From contig JAPFFF010000064.1 of NCBI GenBank assembly GCA_039105265.1, forward strand, positions 620,001 through 684,000: DNA of 64,000 bases, written 5' to 3'. The number at the start of each line of letters is the position of its first letter. Position 1 is the stretch's first letter. Positions 37,122 to 46,355 of this stretch are shown piece by piece. A program made the position numbers and the translations under genes. Below the pieces are notes generated by a model. The model made no database searches and was not told where the DNA came from. It was given only the letters and a program-made list of their open reading frames with translations. The DNA is from Tritrichomonas musculus (taxonomy: Eukaryota > Parabasalia > Tritrichomonadida > Tritrichomonadidae).

Positions 37122-37736
37122 TTATATGACATCTGCAAATATTCGATTTCTTCTCACGGGATACATTTGTTGAGGTTGCTCGATAGGATCATTGGATGAT
37201 TCCATGGGTGGTTCTATCGGTTGAGTATTTGGATATTGTTTATATTCAGGTTCCGTGAATTCATAATTATATTGCATCCTCGGTCGCGATATTTGTTTTT
37301 GGACAACCTCCTTAATCATTCGTTTCTGTTCCTTTTTCTCACGTCTAATTTTGAATTCCTCACCGAGAAGTTTCAATTGATTCAATATCTCTAAATTAAT
37401 AGTTGGATCATATTCATAATTATTAGGGGGAGTTCTTGGAGGTGAACGTTTAGTTTTAGGTCTAACGAATGGTTTCGGGTCAGGGGTTGGCTCATCATGT
37501 TCACATTCATCAACGGGGCCATCAGCATCGTTTTCAAGGGGGCTATCAGCTGGCTCGTCATCATCATCTTTCACAATTGGTTCAACGTGACGATTTGTAT
37601 GAGGTTCCTTGCGAGGTTTCACGATATATTTTCCCTCAGTTCTACACGGAAACACCTCCCATTCATCATCATCTCTCCCATTTAACCAGTTTTGAATAAC
37701 TTGCAATCTTTTACTTCCTCGAAGATTTTTAGCCAT
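37122..37736 (-). CDS. Virion-associated protein candidate (acidic, Pro-rich)
   Basis: A 204-aa product. A conserved-looking head (MAKNLRGSKRLQVIQNWLNG, then WEVFPCRTEGKYIVKPRKEP) recalls a short W-x-V...EGKYIVK-R motif I associate with Polinton accessory proteins; that recollection is unverified. Then comes an acidic stretch, proline-rich segments and a charged helix (LLGEEFKIRREKKEQKRMIK). A GCTTTTTATTTTTACC leader precedes the start. It sits between coiled-coil and pVI-like genes on the same strand. Confidence 0.5.
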   Translation of the reverse strand: MAKNLRGSKRLQVIQNWLNGRDDDEWEVFPCRTEGKYIVKPRKEPHTNRHVEPIVKDDDDEPADSPLENDADGPVDECEHDEPTPDPKPFVRPKTKRSPPRTPPNNYEYDPTINLEILNQLKLLGEEFKIRREKKEQKRMIKEVVQKQISRPRMQYNYEFTEPEYKQYPNTQPIEPPMESSNDPIEQPQQMYPVRRNRIFADVI

Positions 37737-37779
37737 TTATGGTAAAAATAAAAAGCATAGTTTCACCAACTTTCACCTA

Positions 37780-38199
37780 TTACTTACCCAAACGTTTTCC
37801 ATATTTAGTCCTGATACGTTTAGGTTTAACGTTAGCCTGCACACTTGCCGGTTCTGTCGAATCCAATTGCTTATTATATTTAGTCTTGATATTATGATTA
37901 GACTTACCTTGAGCAGCGTTATTAATATTCTCTAGAGCAGTCCTAACATTCCCCTTAGGAATATATTTAATAGCCGTATCTGTAATATTGGATATTTTCT
38001 CACGAGTCTTATCATTTAAAAATTTCTTGCCTAATCCTCGAGCAACCTTGCCAATGATACCACTATTTTTATTCACCTTGTTGACAGTTGAATTAAATAT
38101 CTTCCCAGCCAGTCCACCGGTTGCGCTATTAGCCATATTCATTACCTGATTGCCCGCCAATCCAATACCATTTTTAATTATTTTTTTCAAGAATCCCAT
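37780..38199 (-). CDS. Amphipathic pVI-like minor virion protein
   Basis: A 139-aa product beginning MGFLKKIIKNGIGLAGNQVM, an amphipathic helix, then a Gly/Ala-rich stretch (GGLAGKIFNSTVNKVNKNSG), a second helix and a basic tail KPKRIRTKYGKRLGK. The layout follows adenovirus pVI: N-terminal membrane-active helix and a basic C-terminus. Element A's shorter protein at 1697-1951 has a similar head. It lies between a virion-type gene and the packaging ATPase. Confidence 0.6.
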   Translation of the reverse strand: MGFLKKIIKNGIGLAGNQVMNMANSATGGLAGKIFNSTVNKVNKNSGIIGKVARGLGKKFLNDKTREKISNITDTAIKYIPKGNVRTALENINNAAQGKSNHNIKTKYNKQLDSTEPASVQANVKPKRIRTKYGKRLGK

Positions 38200-38229
38200 T
38201 TACTTGTATTAAAAATATATATATCTGGT

Positions 38230-39096
38230 TTATGACTCAAAGTAATACTTGTCAGCTGTTATATTAAGAATCAATTTATCATGGGGTTCCCTGTGTTGTA
38301 GATACTGGTGGACCGCATCCTTAGTGTTTAAATTATTATTAGTTTGTTGCAGTAATGATGTGATATCCTCCTCACTATATCCACTGTAGCAGATTATATC
38401 TGTAGCCATACGTTTAGCATTAATATGAACAAATCGAATCGTTTGAAACGCCATTATACAAGTGATATTATAATGCCTAGTTTTGGTCAATAATCTAATG
38501 AATTCACTATTCCCATTCTTCAATAAATCACTTCCCGCACAATCATCTAGAATAATTAATGTATTGTATGGATATGATGATGTATTATATTGAACTAATT
38601 TGTTGGCAATATATACAATTCTATCATCGATATCTTGTAATGAATGTTTTTCAATCAGGCGTTCCATCTCCTCATTAGCATCTTTCATTTTGGATAACAC
38701 ATGTTTGACCAGTGCATAATATTTAACCTTCCTTTTGAGATGCTTACGTAAGATTGGCATCAACTCATCCTCCTTCACATATTGTATTGGAGTTTTAATA
38801 CTTTTATGTAAAGCTTCAGCTGTCTTATCCATCTTCCCACTCGTGGAACAAAATATTATCTTATTATAATATGGTTTCTTAAATAATTTTTCAGTAATCA
38901 TTATATGAGACCATATCCAATATGATTTACCAGCACCAGGCTTACCGATTAGGAAATATATTCCGTTGGTGCTAAATGGGTAGTCCGGTGATAGCGGTTT
39001 TATCAAAGCCATCTCTATATCTTTTTGATTTTTGCGCATAGCTTTTTGTATTTCTCTCTCAACATTTTTAATGACTGATTTAGTACTGGTTTTCAT
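38230..39096 (-). CDS. ATP: Genome-packaging ATPase (FtsK/HerA superfamily)
   Basis: A 288-aa P-loop ATPase that would drive DNA into capsids. Walker A is LIGKPGAGKSYW (~residue 50), Walker B is NTLIILDDCAG (~178), followed by FIRLLTKTRHYNITCIMAFQ, the usual sensor segment with conserved Gln, and a C-terminal SGYSEEDITSLLQQ. The length is normal for Polinton and adintovirus packaging ATPases. It is followed by pVI-like and preceded by the integrase on the same strand. A C-terminal fragment of A's own ATPase lies at 41804-42100. Confidence 0.88.
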   Translation of the reverse strand: MKTSTKSVIKNVEREIQKAMRKNQKDIEMALIKPLSPDYPFSTNGIYFLIGKPGAGKSYWIWSHIMITEKLFKKPYYNKIIFCSTSGKMDKTAEALHKSIKTPIQYVKEDELMPILRKHLKRKVKYYALVKHVLSKMKDANEEMERLIEKHSLQDIDDRIVYIANKLVQYNTSSYPYNTLIILDDCAGSDLLKNGNSEFIRLLTKTRHYNITCIMAFQTIRFVHINAKRMATDIICYSGYSEEDITSLLQQTNNNLNTKDAVHQYLQHREPHDKLILNITADKYYFES

Positions 39097-39111
39097 TTAT
39101 ATGGAATAAAA

Positions 39112-40194
39112 TTAGCTCCATTTTGTGATTGATTCGGGAACATTATTTTTGGTAGACCAATATTCGAGTTCAAGATTTGACAACTTGATTGGATGACCCT
39201 CCCTAAGATTTTTCGCTGGGATTGTATCGCGTTTACCACCTTCATACTCGACCCTATATTTATTTTTCTTAACATCATAACTAAGAATTTTATTTACAAT
39301 ACCACGCTTGCCATTCTTCAATGAATTTGCTAACGGTATATTATTATTGGTTTTTATTAAGCGGTAACCCGGGAGCTTATCTATCGAATCATCCTTTGAC
39401 TTAATTATGAATTGGTTACCTGATTTCGAGTCAATAATATATGCCTCCTTGCTCACCCGATTTCTTATCTTTGAGAATGGTTCATCAGCTAATACAATTC
39501 TAACCCTATCATTTGTTTTGAAATCATATGGGTTGATGCTTGATTTAGTATTGATGTATGTTAATTCATCATCTTTAGTTATATCATTAGGAGCTCTATT
39601 ATCTAATCCCCTATGAGGAGTATTGTTATACGCATCAATCAAATCATTCATTTCAGTTTCATCAATATATCTATTCTCACCAATAGCATCACGAATCGTT
39701 CGCATGAATCGATTAATGATACCAAGTACATTATGATTGTTGTCTTCAGTAGTGGTGTATATTATATTGTTCGATTTCATAAAACCAAGTACCTCGTTTG
39801 ATAGATATGCAGCATCTTGGTCGCTGGTTATTGAATAAATATTGTGTACATCTTTTATGAAACATTGTAGCGCGTTGATAACGGATTTTGAACCCTTGCC
39901 TTGTAACGGATATGCATATGCCTTCCTCGTATTAATATTGATGAACATTAAATAATTGAGACCTCCCTTATGCTTTTCATTAATAAATGTATCCATCTGG
40001 TATCCGTGTAAATGTTTCGATACAATTGGCATATATTTAGCTTTGGGTACCTTAACATCATGGACAATATTTTTGTCTAGAAAATCGTTAGCATCTTTCG
40101 CCGTGAAACCATATCGTTTGGCTAACGGAACAAATTTAGATTTGCTCTTCCATGGATATTTTTTAAATAATTCATCAAGTGTATTATAACTCAT
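39112..40194 (-). CDS. INT: RVE-family integrase with C-terminal tudor/chromo-like end
   Basis: A 360-aa integrase. An N-terminal helical region (LDELFKKYPWKSKSKFVPLA) precedes an RVE core with YQMDTFINEKHKGGLNYLMF, ININTRKAYAYPLQ, TSDQDAAYLSNEVLGFMK, a helix HNVLGIINRFMRTIRDAI, and the YNNTPHRGL signature. After residue ~215 come beta-rich segments (NDRVRIVLADEPFSKIRNRV, KYRVEYEGGKRDTIPAKNLR) like those after the core of other Polinton integrases, possibly a chromatin- or DNA-binding tail. It differs strongly from the integrases of A and D. Confidence 0.85.
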   Translation of the reverse strand: MSYNTLDELFKKYPWKSKSKFVPLAKRYGFTAKDANDFLDKNIVHDVKVPKAKYMPIVSKHLHGYQMDTFINEKHKGGLNYLMFININTRKAYAYPLQGKGSKSVINALQCFIKDVHNIYSITSDQDAAYLSNEVLGFMKSNNIIYTTTEDNNHNVLGIINRFMRTIRDAIGENRYIDETEMNDLIDAYNNTPHRGLDNRAPNDITKDDELTYINTKSSINPYDFKTNDRVRIVLADEPFSKIRNRVSKEAYIIDSKSGNQFIIKSKDDSIDKLPGYRLIKTNNNIPLANSLKNGKRGIVNKILSYDVKKNKYRVEYEGGKRDTIPAKNLREGHPIKLSNLELEYWSTKNNVPESITKWS

Positions 40195-40215
40195 TTGATT
40201 TTAGATTAAACTAGC

Positions 40216-41175
40216 TTATGTATATAACATCTTATCAAATGGTAGGAATTGCATCTCTATACAAAATGATTCGTTATCCGGAATTTTGATAGGGGTATTA
40301 TATTCCCTACATGAATAAAACTCAATCCAAAATCTTTGGTCTGAAGAATTTAATTTATAATACTTTATTGGAACAAAATCAACATTAGAGTTACCAATAT
40401 AATTATGTAATGATTGTTCAGCTATGGATGAATATACTTTGCATGAATGCCTATCCCAAACATTATCAAAAGTAAGAACATCATCAAACTGATTTAGATA
40501 CACATGCTTTTTATTCTGGTGTGGACCATCTCCAATATTAAATACTTCATCAAAATCCTGATTGGTTTTCTTTAATTTTAGAGCTATACCAAACTCATCA
40601 TCTTCATTTTCATTCCTAGGTGAAAATATTTTCTCATGGAAGCCATTTTTATCAAAATAACCATCTGATTGTATGTCTCTATCTACGACGTAATCATTTT
40701 GAACAAAATTAATTTTAGTGTTCTTCCATACATTAGATATATTCCATTTAATAGATTTATCAATAGCATCAAAAAATCCTCTAAAATCCCCTTCAGTAGA
40801 TATCCAATCAACAACAACAAAATCCCTTATTTCAAGATTGTCTTTATATCCTTGCATGGATAGCATGTTAATAATTTTTGTATTTGTGTTAGCTCCCTCA
40901 ACTTCATTAAATGATTGCTTTTTATATTTGGCAATTGTTATAGTAAATTCAAGCTTCCTCCTTTTAGATATCAGCCACATATTCCTAACACCAATAATAG
41001 ATTCCCCTCTATTAGCTGTACACCATTCAGGAGGGAAATTAAAATAGTATCTATTGAATTTGTCTTTATCTTGTTGACCATCTTCTAGAAAGAATGCCGA
41101 TTCGATAGGAATTGGTACTTGCTCATCTGTGATATTATCAATGGTTGGATGTAGTGATTTAAACCTACTATACAT
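40216..41175 (-). CDS. Penton-like minor capsid candidate
   Basis: A 319-aa beta-rich protein. The N-terminus (IPIESAFFLEDGQQDKDKFN, RYYFNFPPEWCTANRGESII, GVRNMWLISKRRKLEFTITI) and the end (RFWIEFYSCREYNTPIKIPD, then SFCIEMQFLPFDKMLYT) have the strand-turn-strand rhythm of single jelly-roll minor capsid proteins of Polintons. It is the last gene before the right TIR, next to the integrase. The alternative penton candidate is 19476-20222. No enzymatic motif is visible. Confidence 0.55.
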   Translation of the reverse strand: MYSRFKSLHPTIDNITDEQVPIPIESAFFLEDGQQDKDKFNRYYFNFPPEWCTANRGESIIGVRNMWLISKRRKLEFTITIAKYKKQSFNEVEGANTNTKIINMLSMQGYKDNLEIRDFVVVDWISTEGDFRGFFDAIDKSIKWNISNVWKNTKINFVQNDYVVDRDIQSDGYFDKNGFHEKIFSPRNENEDDEFGIALKLKKTNQDFDEVFNIGDGPHQNKKHVYLNQFDDVLTFDNVWDRHSCKVYSSIAEQSLHNYIGNSNVDFVPIKYYKLNSSDQRFWIEFYSCREYNTPIKIPDNESFCIEMQFLPFDKMLYT

Positions 41176-41179
41176 TTAT

Positions 41180-41753
41180 GATTCAATTAAAGATTTATTT
41201 TTGAGTAGGTATCGGGTGTACATGAAGTGGTTGCATGAGTAGATGTATGTGATGAGATATGGGAGATGATTGCATGAGTGGATGTGTGTGAGATGGGTTG
41301 CTTGAGATGATTGCTGTAGGAGTATGCTAGATAGGTTGCTTGAGATGATTGCATGAGATGGGTTGCTTGAGATGGATTGCATGAGTAGATGTATGAGATG
41401 ATTGCTTGAGATGGGTTGCTTGAGATGATTGCATGAGATGATTGCATGAGTGGATGTGTGTGATGATTGCTTGAGATGGGTTGGTATTAAGTAGTTATAC
41501 ATAGTGAAGGGGGGATAGATAACTAGTATAAGCAAATGGGGCTCTCCGTGTAGGGTGGCTGGGTGGGGGTTGCTTGGGGGCTGTTTGGAGATATGGTTTA
41601 TTATAGCGAGGGAGCTTTTCAAAGCGAGGGAGCTATAATATAAAACATCTCCAAAGTACCTCAAATTATCGTCTCTTCAGGAAGCTTTCAAAGCCAGAGA
41701 GCCCCATTTGCTTATACTAGTTATCTATCCCCCCTTCACTATGTATAACTACT
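41180..41753. repeat. Element B terminal inverted repeat, right
   Basis: Reverse complement of 18837-19470, with fewer 13-14 bp units and scattered differences. The 264-bp tip unit is at 41490-41753. Open frames across it on the minus strand arise from the tandem repeat and are not called as genes. Confidence 0.93.
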
Positions 41754-41803
41754 AAGCCAACAGTTAATGAACGCTAAATACTATCATTCTTTGTGAAGAC
41801 TTC

Positions 41804-42100
41804 TTGAAATCGAAACTAATTAAATCATCTTATTTTATCAATACTATTAGTCAGCTTCGACATAAGAATTTAATAATATTCGTTAACATCCAGTTCTTCA
41901 AAGCTTTAACAACAGAATGGAAAAATAATGCAACATCATTCTTCATCTTTAGTGGTTATTCACGACAGAAACTCGGCTACATATATCAACAAGTTCCATT
42001 TCCAATAGATTTCGAAGAGCTATGGAATCGATACAGAACAATGAAAGCACATCAATTCATTTTAATCAATGTTCGAACTAATAACATTTCATTCATCTAA
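41804..42100 (+). pseudogene. C-terminal fragment of element A packaging ATPase
   Basis: The frame reads INTISQLRHKNLIIFVNIQF and then FFIFSGYSRQKLGYIYQQ, which lines up with B's ATPase end (LLTKTRHYNITCIMAFQ and SGYSEEDITSLLQQ). It lies immediately to the right of element B, so B sits at or beside A's ATPase gene. The Walker A part was not found on B's left side. The call rests on motif order in two short blocks. Confidence 0.65.
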
Positions 42101-42550
42101 TACAATTTGTTGTTGAACACCAACAAACAGTTGTGGTGTATTGATATTATATTTTTGTCTCATCTGTTCAATGAGTTCTTTTGTTTTCTTATCATTAACT
42201 TTCCTGATACTGTAATTATAATACTTGTATTCTTTAAATGATTGCTCTTCATTTGAACCTTCAACGAAGAACTCAATAGATGTTGTTGATATTCTTCTTC
42301 TAACATTTGATGTTAATGTTATATATTCGAGCCCGAGTTCAACAATCTTATCATAATATAATCGTTTAAATGCATTATCTTTGTTCTTCAATGATATGTA
42401 TATCACTTTAGATTTATATGCAGCCTTTCCACAAGGTATTGGATATCTATCACACAGAATTGAGAAATCACATTGTTTGAACTTCTCTGATTCATCCAAC
42501 ATATCAATAAGTGAATTGATGTAATCATAAACCTTTGGTGTACTTGACAT
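42089..42550 (-). CDS. Hypothetical protein of element A
   Basis: A 153-aa alpha/beta product (FDYIN-like N-terminus; KQCDFSILCDRYPIPCGKAA, VIYISLKNKDNAFKRLYYDK, ISTTSIEFFVEG, IEQMRQKYNINTPQLFVGV). It is convergent with the ATPase fragment, overlapping by about 12 bases. An ATTTTTGTTTTTTGTTTTTT run precedes the start. No family recognised. Confidence 0.55.
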   Translation of the reverse strand: MSSTPKVYDYINSLIDMLDESEKFKQCDFSILCDRYPIPCGKAAYKSKVIYISLKNKDNAFKRLYYDKIVELGLEYITLTSNVRRRISTTSIEFFVEGSNEEQSFKEYKYYNYSIRKVNDKKTKELIEQMRQKYNINTPQLFVGVQQQIVLDE

Positions 42551-42620
42551 ATCTTTATCATGAAATTAAAAAACAAAAAACAAAAATAAAAACGTCATTG
42601 AAGACACTTCAGATATCTTT

Positions 42621-42863
42621 TTAATAAATGAGTTCTTCAAGTTCAGCTATTAATTGTTCAGTACCGTTGAATTTCTGTAATTGCTTAATAAAGTGATTTA
42701 TCTCTTTTAGTACTTCATCTATGACATTATCATTATCGTAGAGGTATTTTAAAGCGGGTCTCCAACCTTTTAGCTTTTTGTTGATTCTATTAATGAGGAT
42801 GCTTAATTGTTCCTCCGTTTGTCGGAGGCAGCGAGTGCTCGCAGCTTCGGCTTGGTTTGACAT
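42621..42863 (-). CDS. Small TIR-encoded helical protein, right copy
   Basis: This is identical in sequence to the 80-aa product at 518-760; the stop codon marks the inner limit of the TIR. The two copies point inward from each tip. See the left copy for structure. Confidence 0.7.
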   Translation of the reverse strand: MSNQAEAASTRCLRQTEEQLSILINRINKKLKGWRPALKYLYDNDNVIDEVLKEINHFIKQLQKFNGTEQLIAELEELIY

Positions 42864-43575
42864 TATAAATTGCTGATAAAAAAATAAAAAATTTTTGAAA
42901 GTTCGATTTTTCGTTGTTGTTATTTTTATTCATTAGTCGTGTTGACGGTGGGCTTTAGCCCCGACGGAAACCGACTGATATATACTACTAAACAAGTTCA
43001 AAGATGTAAATTCAAAGATGTAAATTCAAAGATGAAGATTCAAAGATGAAGATCAAAAGTGGCGACCGTTAACTTTAAAATTTATCTGACCTCCCAAAAA
43101 TAAAACATTAATAAAGCAATTCATTTATTTATTCGTTGCGTTTCCCTTACGAATTGGTACTTTACGAAATCTTTTATTCGGATGATTAAAGAAGTCATTG
43201 ATAGAAGCTAACATTACACGTTCAGGTTCATTTCTTCTATAAAATCGAACGAATTCAAAAATCATCATGTCTTTAGGATATGTATATATCTCACAATCAT
43301 ATTCATTAAAGAATTCATCAAATTGTTCTTTGGTGGCTTTATAATTACAACGCTTCAAGGCAAATTCCTTGTCATTATTAATTTTCGTCAAGAATTCTTT
43401 AATTGACTTATCCCACATATTCAATCGTTTCTTCGGTGTGTAAAATACGCAAACCCCATCATCAACATAATACATGACTTTCATTAATGATAAAAAATTA
43501 AATTAAAAAATCAAAGATAATAAATATAATGTTGCAACTGTCAATCTAGAACATAAATTTATCTGACCGTTCATT
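42622..43575. repeat. Element A terminal inverted repeat, right copy
   Basis: At least 42622-43380 is verified against the left copy. The outer 200 bases are assigned by inference because the left partner is outside the window. It holds the 80-aa and 119-aa genes and the 14-bp array at 42994-43053. The 14-mer AAATTTATCTGACC occurs at 43079 and again near 43556, close to the presumed tip. Confidence 0.85.
43125..43484 (-). CDS. TIR-encoded hypothetical protein, complete right copy
   Basis: A 119-aa product beginning MKVMYYVDDGVCVFYTPKKR. Predicted strands at the N-terminus, a helical YKATKEQFDEFFNEYDCEIY segment, and a basic end (KRFRKVPIRKGNATNK). It is the outermost gene of element A and is duplicated in the left TIR. 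A promoter-like TTTTTAATTTTTTATC lies just upstream. Family not recognised; because TIR genes are kept in two copies, a replication or end-related role is conceivable. Confidence 0.6.
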   Translation of the reverse strand: MKVMYYVDDGVCVFYTPKKRLNMWDKSIKEFLTKINNDKEFALKRCNYKATKEQFDEFFNEYDCEIYTYPKDMMIFEFVRFYRRNEPERVMLASINDFFNHPNKRFRKVPIRKGNATNK

Positions 43576-43775
43576 TACACACTAATACTCTCTCACCTGC
43601 GAAAAAACCAGGTTTGAGGTCTAAACAAAATCGCAAATATCGTATTAAACGGAAGGTTAGGGTGGCAGCTCGACCATCCGCGAAGAAGCCACTCAGTGCA
43701 AATTCCCATCCAAAAATAGAATCTGCATTTAATGATGGTGAGTTTGATATTGAAATGGCTGATATTCCTGAATAA
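43576..43775 (+). pseudogene. C-terminal fragment of an element C gene
   Basis: A basic segment (SPAKKPGLRSKQNRKYRIKR, KVRVAARPSAKKPLS) is followed by an acidic end (FNDGEFDIEMADIPE). It ends 27 bases before the stop of the convergent 844-aa gene, exactly where A has its 372-aa gene and D its 460-aa gene, so it is taken as the tail of C's version. The basic part also resembles core proteins. Confidence 0.5.
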
Positions 43776-43802
43776 AACCTTATATTATATCACAATTTAT
43801 TT

Positions 43803-46337
43803 TTACTCCGCTGTTAACATAAAAGTACCAGCCTTAGCTTTACGCTCATCCTTTGCTCTATTATTTGCCGCCTTGAATTCCATATATCCCATACCATTAT
43901 AGAGTTCCTTTTCAAGATATTCATTAATATGTTGCATGAATGCATCACGATATGCCTTAGCTCGTTCTTTACCACCGAATGCAATACCATTCATATATTT
44001 TTGTAGCTTAGCTGTATTACTAGGCTCGGTGTGCAATCCAATATTGAAAACTGCATACTCAACTTCAGCTATGAGAGCCTTAAATGGTTCATCCCATTCA
44101 GCACTATTTTTATTCGCATTTGCAGGTATGATTTTGGTGACATATTCAGTTAAGGATTCCTTAACTACATCGTTATATTTAGATTTATAGGTTGATTTAT
44201 ATAAGCTCCATGCATCATATGTGAAGGTTTTGTGCTCTCGCTTCATTATAGCTCTTAGAGCTGGTATATCAAATAATGTAGAATACACAAAATTTGATAC
44301 AGCTAAGAAATTGGTTGCTTTCTGCAATATTTTTACAGCTTTGAATCTTATCCAGAATATATCCCAGATATGCTTGAATGCTGATGTCCAATATGAACGT
44401 GGGGACAACCTCTTGCTAACCCTAGCCTTTGGTAAACCTATAGCACCATAACCTAGTATGGCTTTAGTCATTTCTTCAGTTGGTGCTACTTGATATATTC
44501 CCTTTTCCCAATCAACCTTGTCAACTGATTTCTGGAACTGTTCCGCTAACCATATATTGAATGGGTTTGCTTCACGTAATTCCCTTGAGTTGAACTGTTC
44601 AGCCCATGCCTTCTTATATGGAGATGCTTGAACAAGTTGATATCCATTAACAATTACTGGAACACCTCTCTTATTAACAAGTACGATATCATCAACCTTG
44701 TCACCATTGAGGTCAGTGATCTTATTACCGAAAAAATCGGTTGTGTTTGTTTGTAGTACTCTATATTTAGGAATACCATTTTCATCAGTATGCTTTAAAC
44801 AATATTCTATTGCTGTATCTCGTTTTGCCGCAGCAGGAATATATTTAATTCGGCAATTCCCATTGATAATCATGTCAATAAAATCTTGCTTATATTTTGA
44901 TGATACACGAGATTTGGATAAGCTTGGTACCTTAAATCCTTCGAGATTTTCTACTATATTTTCGAATTTTCTATTAGGTACTCCAATTCTACCGACACCA
45001 GATAGACCTTTAGCTTTTCTATATATTTCAATAGCTTCTGTATCATATGGGTCAGTAATATCCCTTATTCCATCATCATCTTCTGGCAATAATGATGTTC
45101 CATCCTCACTCCAAGACCCCTCATCTTCGATTTCTTCTGGCTCACGAAATGTGGTATTTAAATTGTCATAAGCTTCAGATGTAATACCTGTAGGACGTTT
45201 TCTAGATGCCATTACTTTAAATGTTGGAAAAATCTGTTTATGCGATTTGCTATTAAGCTTATTTACTAGATTGAGCTTATCTAATATATCACGGGTATCT
45301 TCATATTGACCTCTAGAAATATATTCATGTAATGAGGCTACCAAATCTTTTGTTTTAAGGTCATCACTAGACTGTGGATGGATAGCCCTATTATAGCATT
45401 CCGTAAGTCCATCATATGAGTCCTCACCCAAAACACCGAAATTGCGAAGTGCTTGCAAATCATGTTTGAGTGTTTTGTTGAATGTAGTCATAAGTCTATC
45501 CATATTACTCTCACCTGGCAAATTGGTCAGGGATTGTAAGAATTCCTTATTGATTTCAGCTTCGATATCTTCATAGGTTTTAACAGTTGTAATGCATTTC
45601 TGTATACTACTTACCTCTTTCTTGGTTTTTGGAGACCTAATGATATCGGCTTGCTTTTTCTCGATTGAATCCAAGTTACGTATGATATTATCAACCATAT
45701 CTCGTACCTCTCGAATCTCAATTTGGTTTAGTTTGCGGGGTGCATATTTATCGGGGTCATCAGCAATGCGATAGTATTTGGGTAATACATTAAGGATTTG
45801 TTCGGGGAGTATATCTTGAGTCTTAAGTGCATCCATATCAACACTAATTCGAGCTATTCGATTGGGTGTGAGTATTTGGAATGGACTCATATCACCTTCT
45901 TCCTCCTCCTCCTCAAATTCTAGCTCAATAGGTTCCTCAAATTCGGGGGTATCCTGTTGGAGTTCCTCGATAGGGACTTCGATAGGGACTTCGATAGGGA
46001 CTTCGCTAGGGACTTCGCTAGGGACTTCGCTAGGGACTTCGCTTGGATCTCCTGGGGGTTTCAAATGTTGCTCCAGATCTTCGAAGAATGCTGTATATAC
46101 AAGTAAATTACCATACAATTTCGCAAACTGATCTGGGTCATTTATGTTGGTGCTTTCCCATGCATTTTTCATATCTTCAAGCTTATGCGATACCTCATCC
46201 GTGTACAAATCTGGCCTATTGATGGCGGCTATTATATTATAGACGATTGCATTTGGTATTTTGCATTTTTGTACCATACACCTAAGAATCTCTCGGTATG
46301 TGGGGTCCTTGACTCCACTATTAATTACGGTAATCAT
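43803..46337 (-). CDS. Conserved 844-aa Polinton protein with EF-hand-like loop
   Basis: The element C member of the family at 6583-8877 and 61363-63975. The N-terminal half contains a tandem PSEV/PIEV tetrapeptide run (12-bp DNA repeats at about 45965-46045), an acidic run, and a YYRIADDPDKYAPRKLNQIE motif that D also has (YYRIADDPEKYPIF). The conserved C-terminal half has NCRIKYIPAAAKRDTAIEYC, DLNGDKVDD, VNGYQLVQASPYKKAW, PFNIWLAEQFQKS and SYWTSAFKHIW. Open throughout. Divergent from the fibre across 18 bp. Function unknown. Confidence 0.65.
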   Translation of the reverse strand: MITVINSGVKDPTYREILRCMVQKCKIPNAIVYNIIAAINRPDLYTDEVSHKLEDMKNAWESTNINDPDQFAKLYGNLLVYTAFFEDLEQHLKPPGDPSEVPSEVPSEVPSEVPIEVPIEVPIEELQQDTPEFEEPIELEFEEEEEEGDMSPFQILTPNRIARISVDMDALKTQDILPEQILNVLPKYYRIADDPDKYAPRKLNQIEIREVRDMVDNIIRNLDSIEKKQADIIRSPKTKKEVSSIQKCITTVKTYEDIEAEINKEFLQSLTNLPGESNMDRLMTTFNKTLKHDLQALRNFGVLGEDSYDGLTECYNRAIHPQSSDDLKTKDLVASLHEYISRGQYEDTRDILDKLNLVNKLNSKSHKQIFPTFKVMASRKRPTGITSEAYDNLNTTFREPEEIEDEGSWSEDGTSLLPEDDDGIRDITDPYDTEAIEIYRKAKGLSGVGRIGVPNRKFENIVENLEGFKVPSLSKSRVSSKYKQDFIDMIINGNCRIKYIPAAAKRDTAIEYCLKHTDENGIPKYRVLQTNTTDFFGNKITDLNGDKVDDIVLVNKRGVPVIVNGYQLVQASPYKKAWAEQFNSRELREANPFNIWLAEQFQKSVDKVDWEKGIYQVAPTEEMTKAILGYGAIGLPKARVSKRLSPRSYWTSAFKHIWDIFWIRFKAVKILQKATNFLAVSNFVYSTLFDIPALRAIMKREHKTFTYDAWSLYKSTYKSKYNDVVKESLTEYVTKIIPANANKNSAEWDEPFKALIAEVEYAVFNIGLHTEPSNTAKLQKYMNGIAFGGKERAKAYRDAFMQHINEYLEKELYNGMGYMEFKAANNRAKDERKAKAGTFMLTAE

Positions 46338-46355
46338 ACCTTTATTTTATAGTAA
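46338..46355. promoter_or_regulatory. 18-bp divergent intergenic spacer
   Basis: The sequence between the two ATGs contains TTTATTTTATAG, similar to promoter-like runs elsewhere in the window. It is the counterpart of the spacers at 8878-8899 and 63976-63988. Confidence 0.45.

Larger units (their letters stand above)
18837..41753. mobile_element. Polinton element B (inner, looks whole)
   Basis: A 22.9-kb element with TIRs at both tips and a full Polinton gene set: PolB, integrase, packaging ATPase, double jelly-roll capsid, penton-like candidate, pVI-like and fibre-like proteins. No obvious break was seen in its main genes. It lies inside element A. Flanking bases show no convincing 6-bp target duplication (only AAG on both sides). 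Gene orientation is mostly leftward (minus strand) from 25444 to 41175. It is a different lineage from A, C and D, since its capsid, PolB and integrase are only distantly similar to theirs. Relatively young, judging by open frames and closely similar TIRs. Confidence 0.9.
1..43575. mobile_element. Polinton element A (outer; left tip outside window)
   Basis: Family call rests on a capsid protein, RVE integrase, protein-primed PolB, fibre-like gene and a packaging-ATPase fragment between long inverted repeats. The right tip is placed only roughly, near 43575, because its left partner lies before the window. Sequence 1-759 is matched by the reverse complement of 42622-43380. I saw no difference in the stretches compared, which suggests a fairly recent insertion or TIR homogenisation. 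The element is broken: element B (18837-41753) lies inside it and much of the ATPase gene is not visible. Apart from that there is perhaps one further break. Removing B leaves about 20.7 kb in the window, a usual Polinton size. Confidence 0.85.
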
